Positions 21,702 through 33,326 of a stretch of DNA of 64,000 nt are shown one piece after another. Position 1 is the first letter of the stretch. Every line of letters begins with the position of its first letter. Origin of the DNA: Aporrectodea caliginosa (Eukaryota; Annelida; Clitellata; Crassiclitellata; Lumbricidae); NCBI GenBank assembly GCA_020284085.1, contig JACEVL010000103.1:368363-432362 (forward strand), in the 5' to 3' direction. Both the position numbers and the translations under genes were made by a program. Under the pieces are notes generated by a model. That model searched no databases and was not told the origin of the DNA. It saw only the letters and a list, made by a program, of their open reading frames with translations.

Positions 21702-21885
21702 TTAACTATCCTGCGCTCCCGACTACAGCGCGGACACTGAATCGGAGTTTCACGCCGAAGCGCATGAGCAATTGCGAGTGAAGGACTTGCCCAGGGTCCC
21801 TACGCGGCGGCTTGAGGTAGACTCGAACCCGCAACCCTCCGGCTGCAAGGCACCGAACATACCCCTACACCACCGCGCCCCACAC
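21702..21885 (-). repeat. tRNA-derived SINE, family F
   Basis: The minus strand begins GGGGCGCGGTGGTGTAGGGG (A-box), then has GGGTTCGAGTCTACC (B-box) and AGGGACCCTGGGCAAGTCC. A shorter diverged copy lies at 30738-30845 (plus). Confidence 0.75.
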
Positions 21886-22383
21886 AATACAATCTAAGTA
21901 TCAATTGGCTGTCTTTATTTCTATCATGTATGTGTCCTATTTAGCATGGTCCATGATCCCTTCTGGGCCACCGTGTAGCCAGTACATGTCAATCCGTTGC
22001 CTTATTGTTTCATTTGTTCGTGTTATCTTCTGATGGTTACGGAAATAAAGTATTGACTATACTCTGTACTCTGTCTCATCAATCATGACATATGTTAGAG
22101 ACAGACAGACCTAGTATGGTCAAAGCTGGTCTGTATGAATATTCATTATGTGTTCGGCAATAACATCATATATGTGACTTCCCTTCAAGCGCGAGCACGC
22201 CAAAGCAACCGAGTGTCTCAGAAGGTCATACAGTGTGATCCAATGAGTCGTAACTCCAATATAGATCTTTTTCAGACAACTCACAATATCTGCTGTGGTC
22301 CATTTACTCTCAAGTAAACTGGTATTGGTGAGGAACCATACCAGTGTCAGCTATTTCCACCTTCGTATAGTATGCATGTAGTT
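21886..22383. other. Unassigned stretch
   Basis: Nothing recognised. GAAATAAAGTATTGACTATAC at 22041-22062 resembles the 3' end of a retroposon. Confidence 0.4.
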
Positions 22384-22432
22384 TGGTCCCTCTACTTGGA
22401 ATGACCTTCCCCCCTCAATTGGGGGGGTTAAA
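22384..22432 (+). mobile_element. LINE family B scrap
   Basis: GGTCCCTCTACTTGGAATGA matches the WNDLP-coding part of the family B LINE (compare 38782-38810). Only about 50 bp remains. Confidence 0.6.
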
Positions 22433-22439
22433 ATAATGA

Positions 22440-23124
22440 TACAAAACTTGTCAGCTTATTTTTAATAAACAAAAATACATAACAACATTGATTACTCATT
22501 TGAGAGTTAAGTTTTACAAGTCCCATGTCATGACTTTACACAAGAAGTATAGTTTAATAAAGGTTTCAACCCTATCGGAAAATCAAAACAAATGCTACAT
22601 GACTCTAAAATCTTAGCTGATTCTATCGACACTGAAGAGAAACATACTGCTATCTGTTCAGAAGTCATAACTGAAATTGAAATAACATGTAGGCACTAGT
22701 AAATAAACAACCTTCGTTATGGAATAAACGAGAAATATAGTAGAGCTTCACTAAAATTACAGAGCAGCCATCGATCACTGGACCATTGCATGTTTATACA
22801 TACGTACATAGACAACATGCTTTCATTAAATAATGCAGAAAATAAACCAATAGTTTGTGCACAAATGATAACAAGGAAAATACATCAGTAACTATGAAAT
22901 CCTCACAGGTCAAACAGTAGAAATGACCTGATATTACAACTATTCCAATATAGGCTTCATTTTAAACTGTTGCATTAGTTCCACAGAGTGCAAGTCACAT
23001 TAAAAGATAACAGATTCTCATAAGTTTATTCTAGCAACAGCTATTCTTAGAATCAAAGAACAATTAAACAATGATAGACCAACTGAATTATGACTTTCAA
23101 CTGGGTTAACCAGGCGAGTTAATT
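22440..23124. other. Unassigned, AT-rich
   Basis: AT-rich sequence downstream of the minus-strand MULE fragment, possibly its 3' non-coding part. No motif recognised. Confidence 0.4.
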
Positions 23125-23808
23125 CTATAGCGGCAGGTCGATAACACAAGACACATCTGCAATCTGGTTTTCAACAAGGTTTGTTTTCAGAAGCTCCAGT
23201 TGAATATTCTTACGCTCCTCATTCGAAGGCTTTGCTAGAGTGGTGCTGGAGGCAGCTGCCGGCGCTCGACGTTTGGTTGAGAAGAAACGCCTTTGTTTTT
23301 CAACATTTTTGTTGCTTGGTTCTTGAAAGCTGTCAGAAGTTGGTACTAAGGTGGTCGACATAACCATTGCTTTCCTTGCACGAACTGCTCTGACCTTTGG
23401 CTTGATACCACACAAGTCAGTGTCAACAACATCTATTTCCTCAACCGTTGTCAGTGACTTGATAAACAGTGACGTCTCCAGAAGATGCTCCTCCAATTGT
23501 TTATACCTTTCTTCAAAATTTGTCTTTGGCCTCGACAGTTGCTTTATGTGAGCAGCAGCTTCAGACTCCTGATGGAGTTGTATCCCGTTAGTGGTGTCAA
23601 TGTAGAATTGGTCACTGTCAGCACTATCAGAGTCTGCGGAATTGTGCATTAGTGCCTTTGTCTTCTCTGGCTTCAAGTGTACGTTCAACATCCCTATGTA
23701 ATGAATATGTTTGCACATGTTGAAGAAAGTCTGATTGTCTGGACAGTTGCAGGAATATCTATGAATGCAAGCTACACAGTCGCTGCACTTTATGCTACAG
23801 TCACACTC
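23125..23808 (-). pseudogene. MULE transposase C-terminal fragment with SWIM zinc finger
   Basis: From 23808 down, the minus strand encodes ECDCSIKCSDCVACIHRYSC followed by NCPDNQTFFNMCKHIHYIG. The CxC..CxH pattern is that of a SWIM finger, as at the C-terminus of many Mutator-like transposases. A low-complexity tail of about 180 residues follows to a stop at 23125: a Ser/Asp-rich patch, a possible coiled segment EERYKQLEEHLLETSLFIK, and a basic RRFFSTKRR. A stop lies just upstream of the first Cys, and no DDE core was found before 24.2 kb, so this is a truncated remnant or a last exon. A host SWIM-domain gene is possible but less likely. Confidence 0.65.
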
Positions 23809-23829
23809 ATAATTATATATTTATTTAAT

Positions 23830-24182
23830 ATGGAAAGCATTTAGTATCGGGGTGCGTGTATTTTCTCACGTTATTTTAGGCGTTGGTTAGGGTACGGTTA
23901 CGCGTCGTGAGGGTCTGTTAGGGTCAGGACTTCTTTTCGAAAACATCGTCCCTTCCGCGCACATGCCAAAAGATGCCGTCCGACGCCCGTAAACTTTAAT
24001 ATTACAGTATTTCGTCAATTCTCACCTCAGATTTAACGACTTGCTGAAGCATTCTTTGTACTAAGACACTCCGCAATCTGTCGCGCGCGTCTACTGACAT
24101 TTATGATAGATTTCTATAACTTCGATGAATTAATTTTAACACAAATTTAATTTTAACTTCTCAACTTAGCGAATGTACACAA
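23830..24182. other. Unassigned stretch
   Basis: Nothing recognised on either strand. Confidence 0.4.
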
Positions 24183-24266
24183 TAAGACCGCTTCTGCGAT
24201 TGGTGGCGTTTTCCAGAAGCGTGATTGGTTGAGGTAAAAATAGTGTTCGGCTTGTAAGTGGAAGTT
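24183..24266 (-). repeat. 84-bp repeat X, copy 2 (inverted)
   Basis: Reverse complement of 15351-15434 with 81 of 84 positions identical by eye. It is followed by AATAATAAG, a short remnant of the TAA array found beside copy 1. Confidence 0.9.
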
Positions 24267-24309
24267 AATAATAAGACCCTGGGGGAATGAAGTACCTCAG
24301 GGCAAAAAT

Positions 24310-24570
24310 AATAATAATATGTTATTCTTATTTATTAATTCAAACTGACAAGTACGCTGTATGATGACAAGTCATAGTATGATCGAATGATTATAAGTTA
24401 TTACAGGAGTCGAATTTAAGTGTATGGCTGCCATGCAAGGCGTCCACCAGCTCCTACTGCTCATTTTACCAACGCCACCTAGCGAATGACTGGCCACCTT
24501 TTGCGAGGATAGCGGGCATCGATCCCGCTTCCTACTTGATGTTCTGCATACCTGTTCATGCATTACATGT
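24310..24570 (-). repeat. tRNA-derived SINE, family E
   Basis: Minus-strand order: tRNA-like head with GGGATCGATGCCCG, then CATTCGCTAGGTGGCGTTGG, GCAGTAGGAGCTGGTGGACG, GCCTTGCATGGCAGCCATAC and AATAACTTATAATC. Same family as 37559-37765, 39030-39295 and 59488-59775. Confidence 0.75.
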
Positions 24571-24599
24571 ATTACATGCATACAGTTAAGCCATCGTAG

Positions 24600-25260
24600 G
24601 TAGCTGATTCGGTGAGATTTCCAAAGACGCTATATTAAGTCTCTATATATATTTCCTCTTCTTCCTCTTTCTATCCACCCGTTGATGTCGATCGCATGTC
24701 TCACTCTCTAACTTATCGACCCAGTCCCGTTTTCGCAGTTGGGGACGCAGACTTTGTTCATCTGGGCATCTTATCTTTGATGTATGTGACTGCGATAGGC
24801 AGTCGATTGATTTCTGTCGTCTTTTTGCTTTACGGCAGGTACTATCTAAACCCTAACAACCAACCCTCCCCATATTTCCAGGCTTAGGACTGGTACAGAA
24901 ACCATATGTAGATGCATGCACGCATACATACATACATACATATATGAATGCATGCATATGTAATAATATATTATAGCCTATTAGCCAGGAATCGGTTGAA
25001 ACCGAAACGCTTTTTTGACGACCGTAACGCCGTATCGCTTCCTTCTTTGATTAACATGGTGCCTGAAGGCGGCGTTTCGGTTCTTCCTGAAGCCGACTTT
25101 CCTTTTTTTTCTAGGACGGGATAACTGTATATAGCATGCATACACTCAGACTAGCGTCAGCAGCGCAGTTGGTGAGATGCAAACAGGATCTATAATCAGC
25201 GTGTAGATAGACAGATAGCTAGATACCTACATACATTTGCATACGTACATACATCGCCTA
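24600..25260. other. Unassigned, with a small inverted repeat
   Basis: ACCGAAACGC (near 25000) and GCGTTTCGGT (near 25072) are a perfect 10-bp inverted pair about 65 bp apart, perhaps a decayed MITE. A (CATA)n patch lies at 24920-24945. Confidence 0.4.
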
Positions 25261-25320
25261 TGAGTAAGGTTCTTGAAGGGGCGCTATACAAATTCTTGAA
25301 ATGAAATCAATGAAATGAAC
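25261..25320 (+). mobile_element. LINE family A 3' tail
   Basis: GTTCTTGAAGGGGCGCTATA followed by (GAAAT)n, the terminal about 60 bp of family A. Confidence 0.7.
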
Positions 25321-25537
25321 GTGCGTACCCTTACATGCGTACAAACATTAAATTTTGCGTACGTGCATATATTCCCATACGCACATGCATTTACAAATTA
25401 CATGCATGCATACATGTACAGCCTTGAGAAACATTATTGACTGTCTGAAAGGTAACGATTGTTTCCACAGCACTCTCATGGACTTCATCCTTCGTCTGTT
25501 TCCTAATTAGGAGAGTTTCCTAATTAGAACGCAAATG

Positions 25538-25538
25538 G

Positions 25539-25592
<54 letters not shown>

Positions 25593-25690
25593 AACTACTA
25601 CAACAACAACAACTACTACTACTACAACTACTACTACTACTGCTACTACTACCACTACTATCATTATCATCATCATCGTCATCATTTATT
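25538..25690. repeat. (ACT)n microsatellite
   Basis: About 25 ACT units, then ACA/ACT/ATC variants. Confidence 0.95.
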
Positions 25691-25769
25691 GTTATTACTA
25701 CATGCTGAGTTGTAAGCTATTTGCCTGGTAGGGACAGGGAGTCAGAGACTATGGGAAGGCGTGCTAATA

Positions 25770-25912
25770 ACGTGACGGGTTCTGTACGGGTACGGGTATA
25801 CCCGCGGGTACGGGTAGGGTCGGGTAGTAATTTTGACTACAGTCGGGTACTGGTATACGGGTAACGGTTCTGTTACGGGTCGGGTAGCAAAAATGCTCTA
25901 CCCGCAGACCTC
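25770..25912 (+). repeat. G-rich dispersed repeat with a G-quadruplex motif
   Basis: ACGGGT/CGGGTA words. GGGTACGGGTAGGGTCGGG at 25806-25824 has four G3 tracts with loops of 3, 2 and 2. The 3' part (ACGGGTCGGGTAGC ... CTACCCGCAGACC) matches 63620-63700 in the opposite orientation. Confidence 0.7.
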
Positions 25913-25919
25913 TATCCTC

Positions 25920-26500
25920 CACACGTTCCTCGCCTTTTTCATATTTTCTCTCATACACTTACTTTGCCCCAATTCCTCCTACTTCTCTTACTGAAACTAT
26001 TCCTACTCTTCTTACTCTCGTAGAGCTACTCGTACTCGTTCTTGTCATACTCTTTGTCGAACACATAATTATATACATATGCGCACATGCATACAACATA
26101 AATACGCATATACATAGGTCTACCTACATAAACACAAACATACATACTACAACCAACGTATGTCCACGCAGACTTGTTGGATAACATTAATATCGTAATC
26201 ATTATCACTAGAACGAGAAACAAATCTCTTAAATAAAGCCACATTCGGTATGCGAACCTGCAACCTCACGTTCACAGTCGCATGGAACGATCGCTCTAGC
26301 CAATGTAGCCAGCTGGAAAAATAGATTAGAAGACGGTTGATATTCACCGCCACAAACGTCATCATCACATCGATCGACCGGTGAAAGCCTTTGTCTGTAT
26401 GTGCCGAGATGTCTGGATCACCGACCCAAGGCCCATCTATCCATTGGTCGACAAACACCAATCGCTCCAATCGCTCGTCACAAGTACCATATGCGTAAAT
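25920..26500. other. Unassigned stretch with CATA words
   Basis: No gene recognised. Imperfect ACATA repeats lie at 26070-26160. Confidence 0.4.
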
Positions 26501-26504
26501 CCGT

Positions 26505-26890
26505 TGGAGAGGAGGATAAGGAGAAGCACGGGATGAGAAGGAGGAGGAGGAGGAGGAGAACGAGGTGAAAATAGATGGACAGCAGGACAATTGAATAGTA
26601 AGTAGAGAAAGAAATGTGATAGGATAGACGAGGAAATAAATAGGAGAAGGATTAGAAAAATGAAATGGAGGAGTAAGACCAGGTAAAATTAAAATAGAAG
26701 AGGAAATGGAGTTTGAGTAGAATTTGTAGGATGAGGAGCATAAGTAGGAAAAGGAGGAGGAGAAGTTGGAGTAGTATTTTAGAGGAATGAACAACAGTAG
26801 GAACAGATGTACGAGGAGATGGAGGAGGAAGAGAAGGATCACAAGAACGAAAATGAGGCGGAAGAGGAGGAAAAAAGGAGACGAGTAGGC
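26505..26890 (+). repeat. Purine-rich tract (GGA/GAA)
   Basis: About 380 bp rich in G and A on the plus strand. The long minus-strand Ser/Leu/Phe frame is compositional. Confidence 0.7.
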
Positions 26891-27179
26891 CGCCTTTTCC
26901 ATTAATACAATTTCCCCGTTGACTGATTTTGACAAAATAAATGTCCACTCGAGAACGAGTGTTCGAGAGAGGCGGACGTCAGTGCAACCTCTGTCCACAA
27001 AGGGAGATCAGTTCGTCTATGTTGGCTCAGACAACATAATCCTCTCGTCTCTCTACGTCATATCTATCATTCGATGGCAGCCTTGGAATAATCATCCCTC
27101 TGACTAATCACTGGCGTCTTTCAGAATTATCTTTATCATCCTTCATACTTATCGTTGTTCAACATTGGTCATCTGAATA

Positions 27180-27485
27180 TCGACTCTCTATCGCTCTCTA
27201 TTGCTCTCTTTTTCTCTTTCTCTTTCTTCTTTCATCTTCTGTCTGTCTGTCTGTCTCTGTCTCTGTCTCTCTCTTTCTCTCGCTCTCTGTCTGTCTGTCT
27301 CTGTCTCTCTCTGCCCTGTCTCTGTCTATGTCTCTGTGTCTTTCTGTCTGTCTGGATCTCTGTCTTTGTCTCTGTCTGTCTCTGTCTGTCTCTGTCTGTC
27401 TTCTGTCTGTCTGTCTCTGTCTGTGCTCTCTGTCTCTGTATGTCTCTGTCTTTCTTTCTCTGTTTCTCTCTCGTTCTACCTTGTA
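27180..27485 (+). repeat. (TCTG)n/(TC)n microsatellite
   Basis: TCTGTCTG and TCTCTGTC repeats over 300 bp, with Ser/Leu/Cys-rich artefact frames. Confidence 0.9.
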
Positions 27486-27489
27486 TTTG

Positions 27490-29062
27490 AACTGCTCTTG
27501 TACAGCGAGCGTTTTCTGGTGCTGGATCCTGATTTTTAGCTCTCTATCTGAATCTCTTTGGTCTGCTCAGTTGCTAATGCTATTTCGCTCTCAAGAATTT
27601 GTTAAAATTCCTTATAGACTATAAGCTGCCTCTGTCTCTTAGAGGACTGATCTTCTGCACCATTATATTGATCTTCTGGTTACGGCTTGGTTTTGGTGCG
27701 CCATCGGTTGATGCCTTGTGCGTTAGACACTGGCGTCATAGAAGTTCCTTATGTTTAATATTTATAATTGTCTAATGGGACGGAACTTTTTGAATACAAT
27801 AATCTCTTGCTCATTTAACGTCCATGCAATTTGCTGGTCGGTCAATGCTGAGTTTGTCCTAATGATGCGTCTGTCATATGCCTAAAATCTATGCTAGGCT
27901 ATGATAGTCCTTTAAAGGCGCCATAATTTATAGATAGACAGAAATATCGGTGGCGTGCTCGTCGTGGTAAAATCTACGATGTTTATAACAGGGAGACACT
28001 GCGATATCAGTTTTGGAGGTGGGAAGGTCTGACAGCCTTTGAAGTCAGACAAACACCCTCTGGCCATGCAGACGATCTGACGATTATGAAAGAGGCATCA
28101 TGCCATATCGTTGTATTCAGATTTTTTATCCATATCATTCTCGCGCCACAGTTCACTCTGTAATCTTAAAACCAATGAATCACCCCATGTGGTTTGGCAG
28201 CTCTTGAAAGTCTGGAACAGTATAGGCCTATCCTTATCTATCCGTCATTTGCCTGGTCCGCGCATCTTTAGGAATAATCCGATTCAACCAATTACTTGAA
28301 TGCTAGTCATTTGTTTCATTGCATGTGTTAGTTAAGTCATATTAGTACTGTTCTATTAATTAAGCTAATTCTTGATTATAATTTTATTCCTGCACCTATT
28401 CGCACTGGCTGTCATGCGTTATTGTGCCTTTATAATACCCACAATTTCTATAGGTGGTTCTATTAGCGGGATTCTTTATTCCTTCCGGTCCTACCCCGTG
28501 GTAACCACTATCAATGGAAGTTACTGCGTATACTGCCATAACTGTTATATGTTGTTTATAGGAAATTAATCGAATTGAACTGAATTGAGCTGTGACTGAA
28601 TCAGATCGTAATGGTCTACAGCCAGATACTACTGCTGGCTGGCTATGGAATGGTTGGCCATAGAACAGTCTGTCTGTAATTTGCATGATGCTGCTTTTTA
28701 ATCCTCACAGTTTATAGTTTATAAGAGAGTCTAAGTGATAGTGGTGTTTGTGAAGCAGAGGTTCGTGAATCGTGAGAATCTGCTGCCTCGAGATAAATGC
28801 GTTTACATTGTGGCGTAGCCTATACCAAGAAATAAGATCTGCACTGATAATAATCTCTCGTCAACATGGCATCAAAGGCGTTCAGACATCATGCCGACGA
28901 ATTGTCGGATCAGAAAATCATATTGACCGGGTGGAAGCAAATAAACCCCGGTACCATGTTTATCATATGGAAACACTGTTATATATGTAGATATATCTTC
29001 GTGGATGATTATACATGCAGTAATCTATGGCAGACATAACTTGCATAATTCTGTATTGTTTA

Positions 29063-29065
<3 letters not shown>
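27490..29065. other. Unassigned stretch
   Basis: About 1.6 kb with no gene, SINE or LINE that I recognise. Confidence 0.4.
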
Positions 29066-29067
<2 letters not shown>

Positions 29068-29094
<27 letters not shown>

Positions 29095-29122
29095 TTCATT
29101 TTATATATATTGGTGATGTAAA

Positions 29123-29166
<44 letters not shown>
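29068..29166. repeat. (TA)n microsatellites
   Basis: Two alternating TA runs (29068-29093 and 29128-29164) separated by 34 bp of AT-rich sequence. Cruciform prone. Confidence 0.9.
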
Positions 29167-29168
<2 letters not shown>

Positions 29169-29169
29169 C

Positions 29170-29450
29170 ATAACCTATTCACATCGGCATAATGAACGTC
29201 TCCACGTATCACTGCTCGCACTGGTTGTTCCAATCCATTCTTTCTCATCCAATACCAGGTCTTCCTCTTCTCCTTATTCCGTATGTTTCTCCGATGATTA
29301 TATTTTTCTCCAGACAATTTGACGTCTTTCTCATAATTTGTCCGAAGTACAAATTACCTTGTTATTATTTAGCGACAGTTTTATTCCTCCGACCTCTCTG
29401 AGCACCTACTCATTTCTCCTCTTGACCGTCCAAGGTATTCCCAGAATTCT
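29170..29450. other. Unassigned stretch
   Basis: Nothing recognised before the (TA)-rich end of the next LINE. Confidence 0.4.
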
Positions 29451-29485
29451 TCTATATATATATATGTGTGTATATATGTATATAT

Positions 29486-30130
29486 ATTTATATAGCGCCC
29501 CTTCAAGATAATACTCAGAGGCGGTCCCGAACCAGGCCCGGTCAATATATATAGGTCTTAAGTAGTCTATAGAAAGAATCAGAGAGGTCTCGCGGGAGAG
29601 AACGAAGGTCTGAGGGGAGGCTATTCCAAAAAGAAGGACCAACGATCGAGAAAGCCCGACGCTGTCTAGTAGCAGAGCGAGCATGCGGAACTATGAAGTC
29701 ACCTCTAGAGGCCGAGCGCAGAGATCGGCGACCAGAGCAGGCCGAGGTTAAAGTAAAGAGCTCCCGGAGATAGACAGGTGCTCTGCCCAGAACACAGTGC
29801 CCAGACAATGGAGGAGACCCTATAATGGATGCGCTGCTGGACCGGGAGCCAGTGGAGGACATCACGCATAAATGCAGAGATGTGGCCAAACTTAGGGACA
29901 CCACCAATAAGACGAGTAGCCCCCGCAAAACGCCTTCCAAAGGATGCAAACGGACTTGAGGAAGTCCACAATAGAGCGAAGAGCAGTAGTCCAATCGCTG
30001 ACTAACAAAGGCATTGACCAGAGTGGAGGCAGAAGAAGAAGAAAGAGAGCGAGTGACAACCCGCAGCTGGCGCAAGTGGTAGTAGCAGGAACGAGTCAAT
30101 GCCGTGATGTGCTCCGTGAAAGACAGTTCC
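29486..30130 (-). mobile_element. CR1-like LINE family A, 5'-truncated
   Basis: The minus strand encodes RT C-terminal motifs: RLDYCSSLYCGLP, then (shifted) HWLPVQQRIHYR, then RAPVYLREL, RRAFSIVGPSFWNSLPSDLR and the stop. The 3' terminus GGGGCGCTATATAAATATAT follows. Frame changes show it is dead. Both ends abut (TA)n runs. Confidence 0.85.
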
Positions 30131-30139
30131 TGTATATAT

Positions 30140-30140
30140 T

Positions 30141-30186
<46 letters not shown>

Positions 30187-30226
30187 TGTGCGTGTGCGTG
30201 TGTGCGTGTGTGTGTGTGTGTGTGTT
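30140..30226. repeat. (TA)n(TG)n compound microsatellite
   Basis: About 37 bp of TA, then GCGTGTGCG and (TG)n. Confidence 0.95.
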
Positions 30227-30239
30227 ATAGGCTTATGTT

Positions 30240-30690
30240 TCCGGTTGTTGAGTTTGTAAGAATGACAGTATATAGGTCTACTGTTTCAAACAGTGGGTCT
30301 ACTGTTTCAAACGTTTGGCCGGCGTTCCAATAGACGGCAACAGCTTAAACCGCAGCCCAAAAAATAGGCTTATTATTTTAGCCTATCACCAAACGTCGGC
30401 GAACGTCATCTATGAGTCATTTACTTAATAATTTTTTCAGTTGTGAAGTAAGTAAACTGTTAAAATGACCTAATGACAAAACTCCGCCTCTACCCCACAT
30501 GCACGTGGTAGTGCCAATTCGCTAATCGATCTTTGTCAATACATGTCAATCAAGTTGTTTTATTGCAACCAAAACAAAACATTACAATGTTGGTAGCCAG
30601 AGAATGTAAATTAACAAAAATGCGATTCCGGGTCGGGGAGGTTTATCAGAAAGGGATCTCGGATCTTTACTAAGGAGGGTCACCCAGATA
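30240..30690. other. Unassigned stretch
   Basis: No gene recognised. GTCTACTGTTTCAAAC is duplicated at 30277-30312, and a (TACAA)n remnant lies at 30694-30712. Confidence 0.4.
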
Positions 30691-30737
30691 GCAATACAAT
30701 ACAATACAACATTACAAACACAAAAAATTCCAAGTTA

Positions 30738-30845
30738 GCGCGGTGGTATAAATGTTCGGTGCCTTGCAGCTGAACCAGAATCCACCTTTAGAGACAACAT
30801 AAGTTGAATTATCCAGAAACAAGTGATAGGGACCCTGGGATCTTA
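30738..30845 (+). repeat. SINE family F fragment
   Basis: GCGCGGTGGTATAAATGTTC, then GGTGCCTTGCAGC and TAGGGACCCTGGGA, match the order in the family F copy at 21702-21885, with a diverged B-box. Confidence 0.55.
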
Positions 30846-31199
30846 CTCGCTATAAACTTAACTAAATCCTTAAATAAACGCGGTAATATGCGTTTATATC
30901 TTTGTTATGATACAAGTCATGTCGTAAAACAGCAACTACCTAGGCATCGGCGACCAGAAAGAACACAATGATTGATAAAGAGTTTGATAGATGGATTTTA
31001 TCAGTAAAACATTTTCATCGTCTACCGTATCTGCATACATTGCTCCAATAGGCTATCGCTCTCCTAGGCTGGTGGGTTGGTTTGATCAGTTATTACTAAT
31101 CGAGCCGAGATTCAATTCAGGAACCGTGTAGTTTCAGTTGTATATATGGAATCGTCAACCACTAAAAGCCCGACTTGGCAAATCGCTATCTTCATGAAA

Positions 31200-32150
31200 T
31201 CACATGCAAGATCTGTTGTTTCAATCCTTTTATAGGCCCAATCGTAATGTCGAGATTTCTACAGAGCCGAAAAAGCGGAGTCGCGGGAACCAGATCATTC
31301 TCAGACGCTCAGTGAAAACAAAATCGATAGGCGGAGTCAAGATCCAGAGGGTAAGTGATGAGGAGACGGAACTGCATAGAAGTGTTAGTGCGGAAGGAGA
31401 GCGGGTTGAGCGAAGTGGTTGGATTGTGAATAAAATAATGGCGAAGATAGTAAGGCGGTGAGGATTGGAGTGTGTTTGAGGTCAGTGACATGACTTTGTA
31501 TTCCATTCGTTCAGGTATGTTAAGCCATTGGAGTGATTTTGAATCCAGAGGAGAGCAGCATCAGTTAAAACGAGACAGGTTGACAGTCTTTGGAGTAGCC
31601 TTATAAGATGTTGTGATCAATGATAAATAGGACTGCTGAAAATTCAAGGAGGCAGAAACAAGATTCTTGTTGATGAGAGACGGCAGAAACAAATTTATTG
31701 TAGAGGGAAGTGAGTTAGGTTTCAGTTGATTGGAGCTTGGTTAAACCAGACTGGTGTGGGTTAAGTAGTGAGTTGTAAGTAAGGCAGTCATTGATCCACG
31801 ACAGGACCATGCGTTGAGTTAGTTTAGAGATAATAATAATATTCTTTATTGAAACAATCCGGTTGACAAACCGCAACCGATTACAGTGTACAGTTATGCA
31901 ATTGAAACAATTCACAAGAACACAAATGACAGAAGACATAAATCTTAACTACTAACAGAACAGACAGCCTGCAATACACGGCGCTAATAGCAGCCTACAA
32001 AGCATGTCCGCCTACGAGACTCGATCTCGGTACCTCTCGCTCTCTATGCCAGTGTGTTATCCAATGCGCTATCGGGCCCCCTATGCGTTGAGTTAGTGAA
32101 TGAATTACAGGTTAGAGAGAGGTCGGTGGTTACATAGGATTTCTTAATCA
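31200..32150 (-). mobile_element. LINE reverse-transcriptase remnant, interrupted by a SINE
   Basis: The minus strand encodes NPHQSGLTKLQSTET, then SCFCLLEFSAV, then FIIDHNIL (equivalent to the LDLSAAFDTIDH catalytic block of CR1/L2-like LINEs, with the first Asp lost). A C-terminal part follows with PERMEYKVMSLT, SSPPYYLRHYF and NPTTSLNPLSF. Several frameshifts mark it as decayed. The full SINE at 31824-32082 is inserted in it. Confidence 0.75.
31824..32082 (-). repeat. Full-length tRNA-derived SINE, family D, with 15-bp target duplication
   Basis: Flanked by ATGCGTTGAGTTAGT on both sides (31809-31823 and 32083-32097), a perfect 15-bp duplication. The minus strand starts GGGGGCCCGATAGCGCATTG (A-box TAGCGCATTGG), has GAGATCGAGTCTC at the B-box position, then a body ending CAATAAAGAATATTATTATT. 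Total 259 bp. This copy defines the family: partial copies are at 9365, 17691, 21475 and 54340. Confidence 0.92.
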
Positions 32151-32159
32151 AGTGATGTC

Positions 32160-32695
32160 TTCTTGAGAAGTGTTTGTTCATGGCTCTGGAGAACATTCAT
32201 CCACGCCTTCCATCAAGATTTACTAAATGCTGGGCGTAGTAAGTGCTTCGAAAGAATAAATAAATAAATAAACTCTACGCAGTCATTATGACCTAAATTC
32301 TGTTCTGCAATGCAATTATCAGACGGGGGAGGCCATGTCCGCTTGCCTCCAACCTTTCGTCTAGCAGTAGAGCAGAAGCGACGGACTAATAGTTTCTTGG
32401 TCCGTTGAGGGTAAGAATGGATCTAATGGACGTCTGCAGACATGCAGTCGCCCTGTATCCTGCGCTCCACGAGAGAGATATATGCACGTGTCCGAAGTTG
32501 CGGAACCTCAAGTGATGGGAATGTTTACGTTCCGGCCTCTCTACCTGTAGGCTCTGGAGTAGAAGCTGCTTCTCTTGACTAGGCTACTGAGTCAGTTCCA
32601 TGCAATTACAGCTCTTTAATGCTGTCTTCACCAAATAAAGCGTGCTTTAAAAAGTTAGATCAGATAAGAAATCTCTTCATACTCTGTTAGCTTGC
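32160..32695. other. Unassigned stretch
   Basis: No gene recognised. (AAAT)n lies at 32258-32273. Confidence 0.4.
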
Positions 32696-32699
32696 GTGC

Positions 32700-33270
32700 A
32701 TGAGTAAGAGCAGTATAAACACGCGTTCGTTCGTTCATTTGCTCATTTATTCGTTCTTTAATTCCTTCGTGCATTCAGATTGTTCATCCGCCCAAGTTTC
32801 AACAGCAAAGAGACAAAGTAATGGTGCTATTGTTACTTCCGCTTCTGCTCTTTCACCTTCCTCTTCTCCCATTCCGTTTCCTTCTTCCTACTTCCCCTTT
32901 TCTTCCTGCCACTCCTCCTCCTGCTTCTTCGCCTCTTCTTGAAGTACAACCATGGTGGTCTACTTAGCGTGAGAGGCAATAATTTCTGCGACCTTGCCTG
33001 TTACTGTTAGTTATACATCTGTAGATTAGATACCTGCGAACAGGTTACTTCCCGTGATTTGTAGCAGTTTACGGTCAGAAGAAATACGTTGTTTAGGGTT
33101 ATAGACTTTACTGCCTAAAGTGTTTCGGATAGAAGACGTCTGCCTCTACAATCACTGCAACCCCCCATCTCCCGCGCTGCTACATCTCCATGAAGTCTGA
33201 ACTCGTCCAAGAACATTCTCGCCGTTTATCGAACGCTGCAGCTGTAAACCGATGGAAGGAAGCGTTACTT
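32700..33270. other. Unassigned, CT-rich at 32840-32940
   Basis: A short polypyrimidine tract, otherwise nothing recognised. Confidence 0.4.
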
Positions 33271-33273
33271 CAG

Positions 33274-33274
<1 letters not shown>

Positions 33275-33323
<49 letters not shown>
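33275..33323. repeat. (TA)n microsatellite
   Basis: About 48 bp of alternating TA. Confidence 0.95.

Positions 33324-33326
<3 letters not shown>

Noticed and set aside
25770..25912. Interstitial telomere repeat
   Set aside because: The word is CGGGTA/ACGGGT, not TTAGGG, and it recurs as a dispersed repeat.
26147..26998. 283-codon minus-strand frame
   Set aside because: The middle third is a purine/pyrimidine tract and the ends have no recognisable domain.
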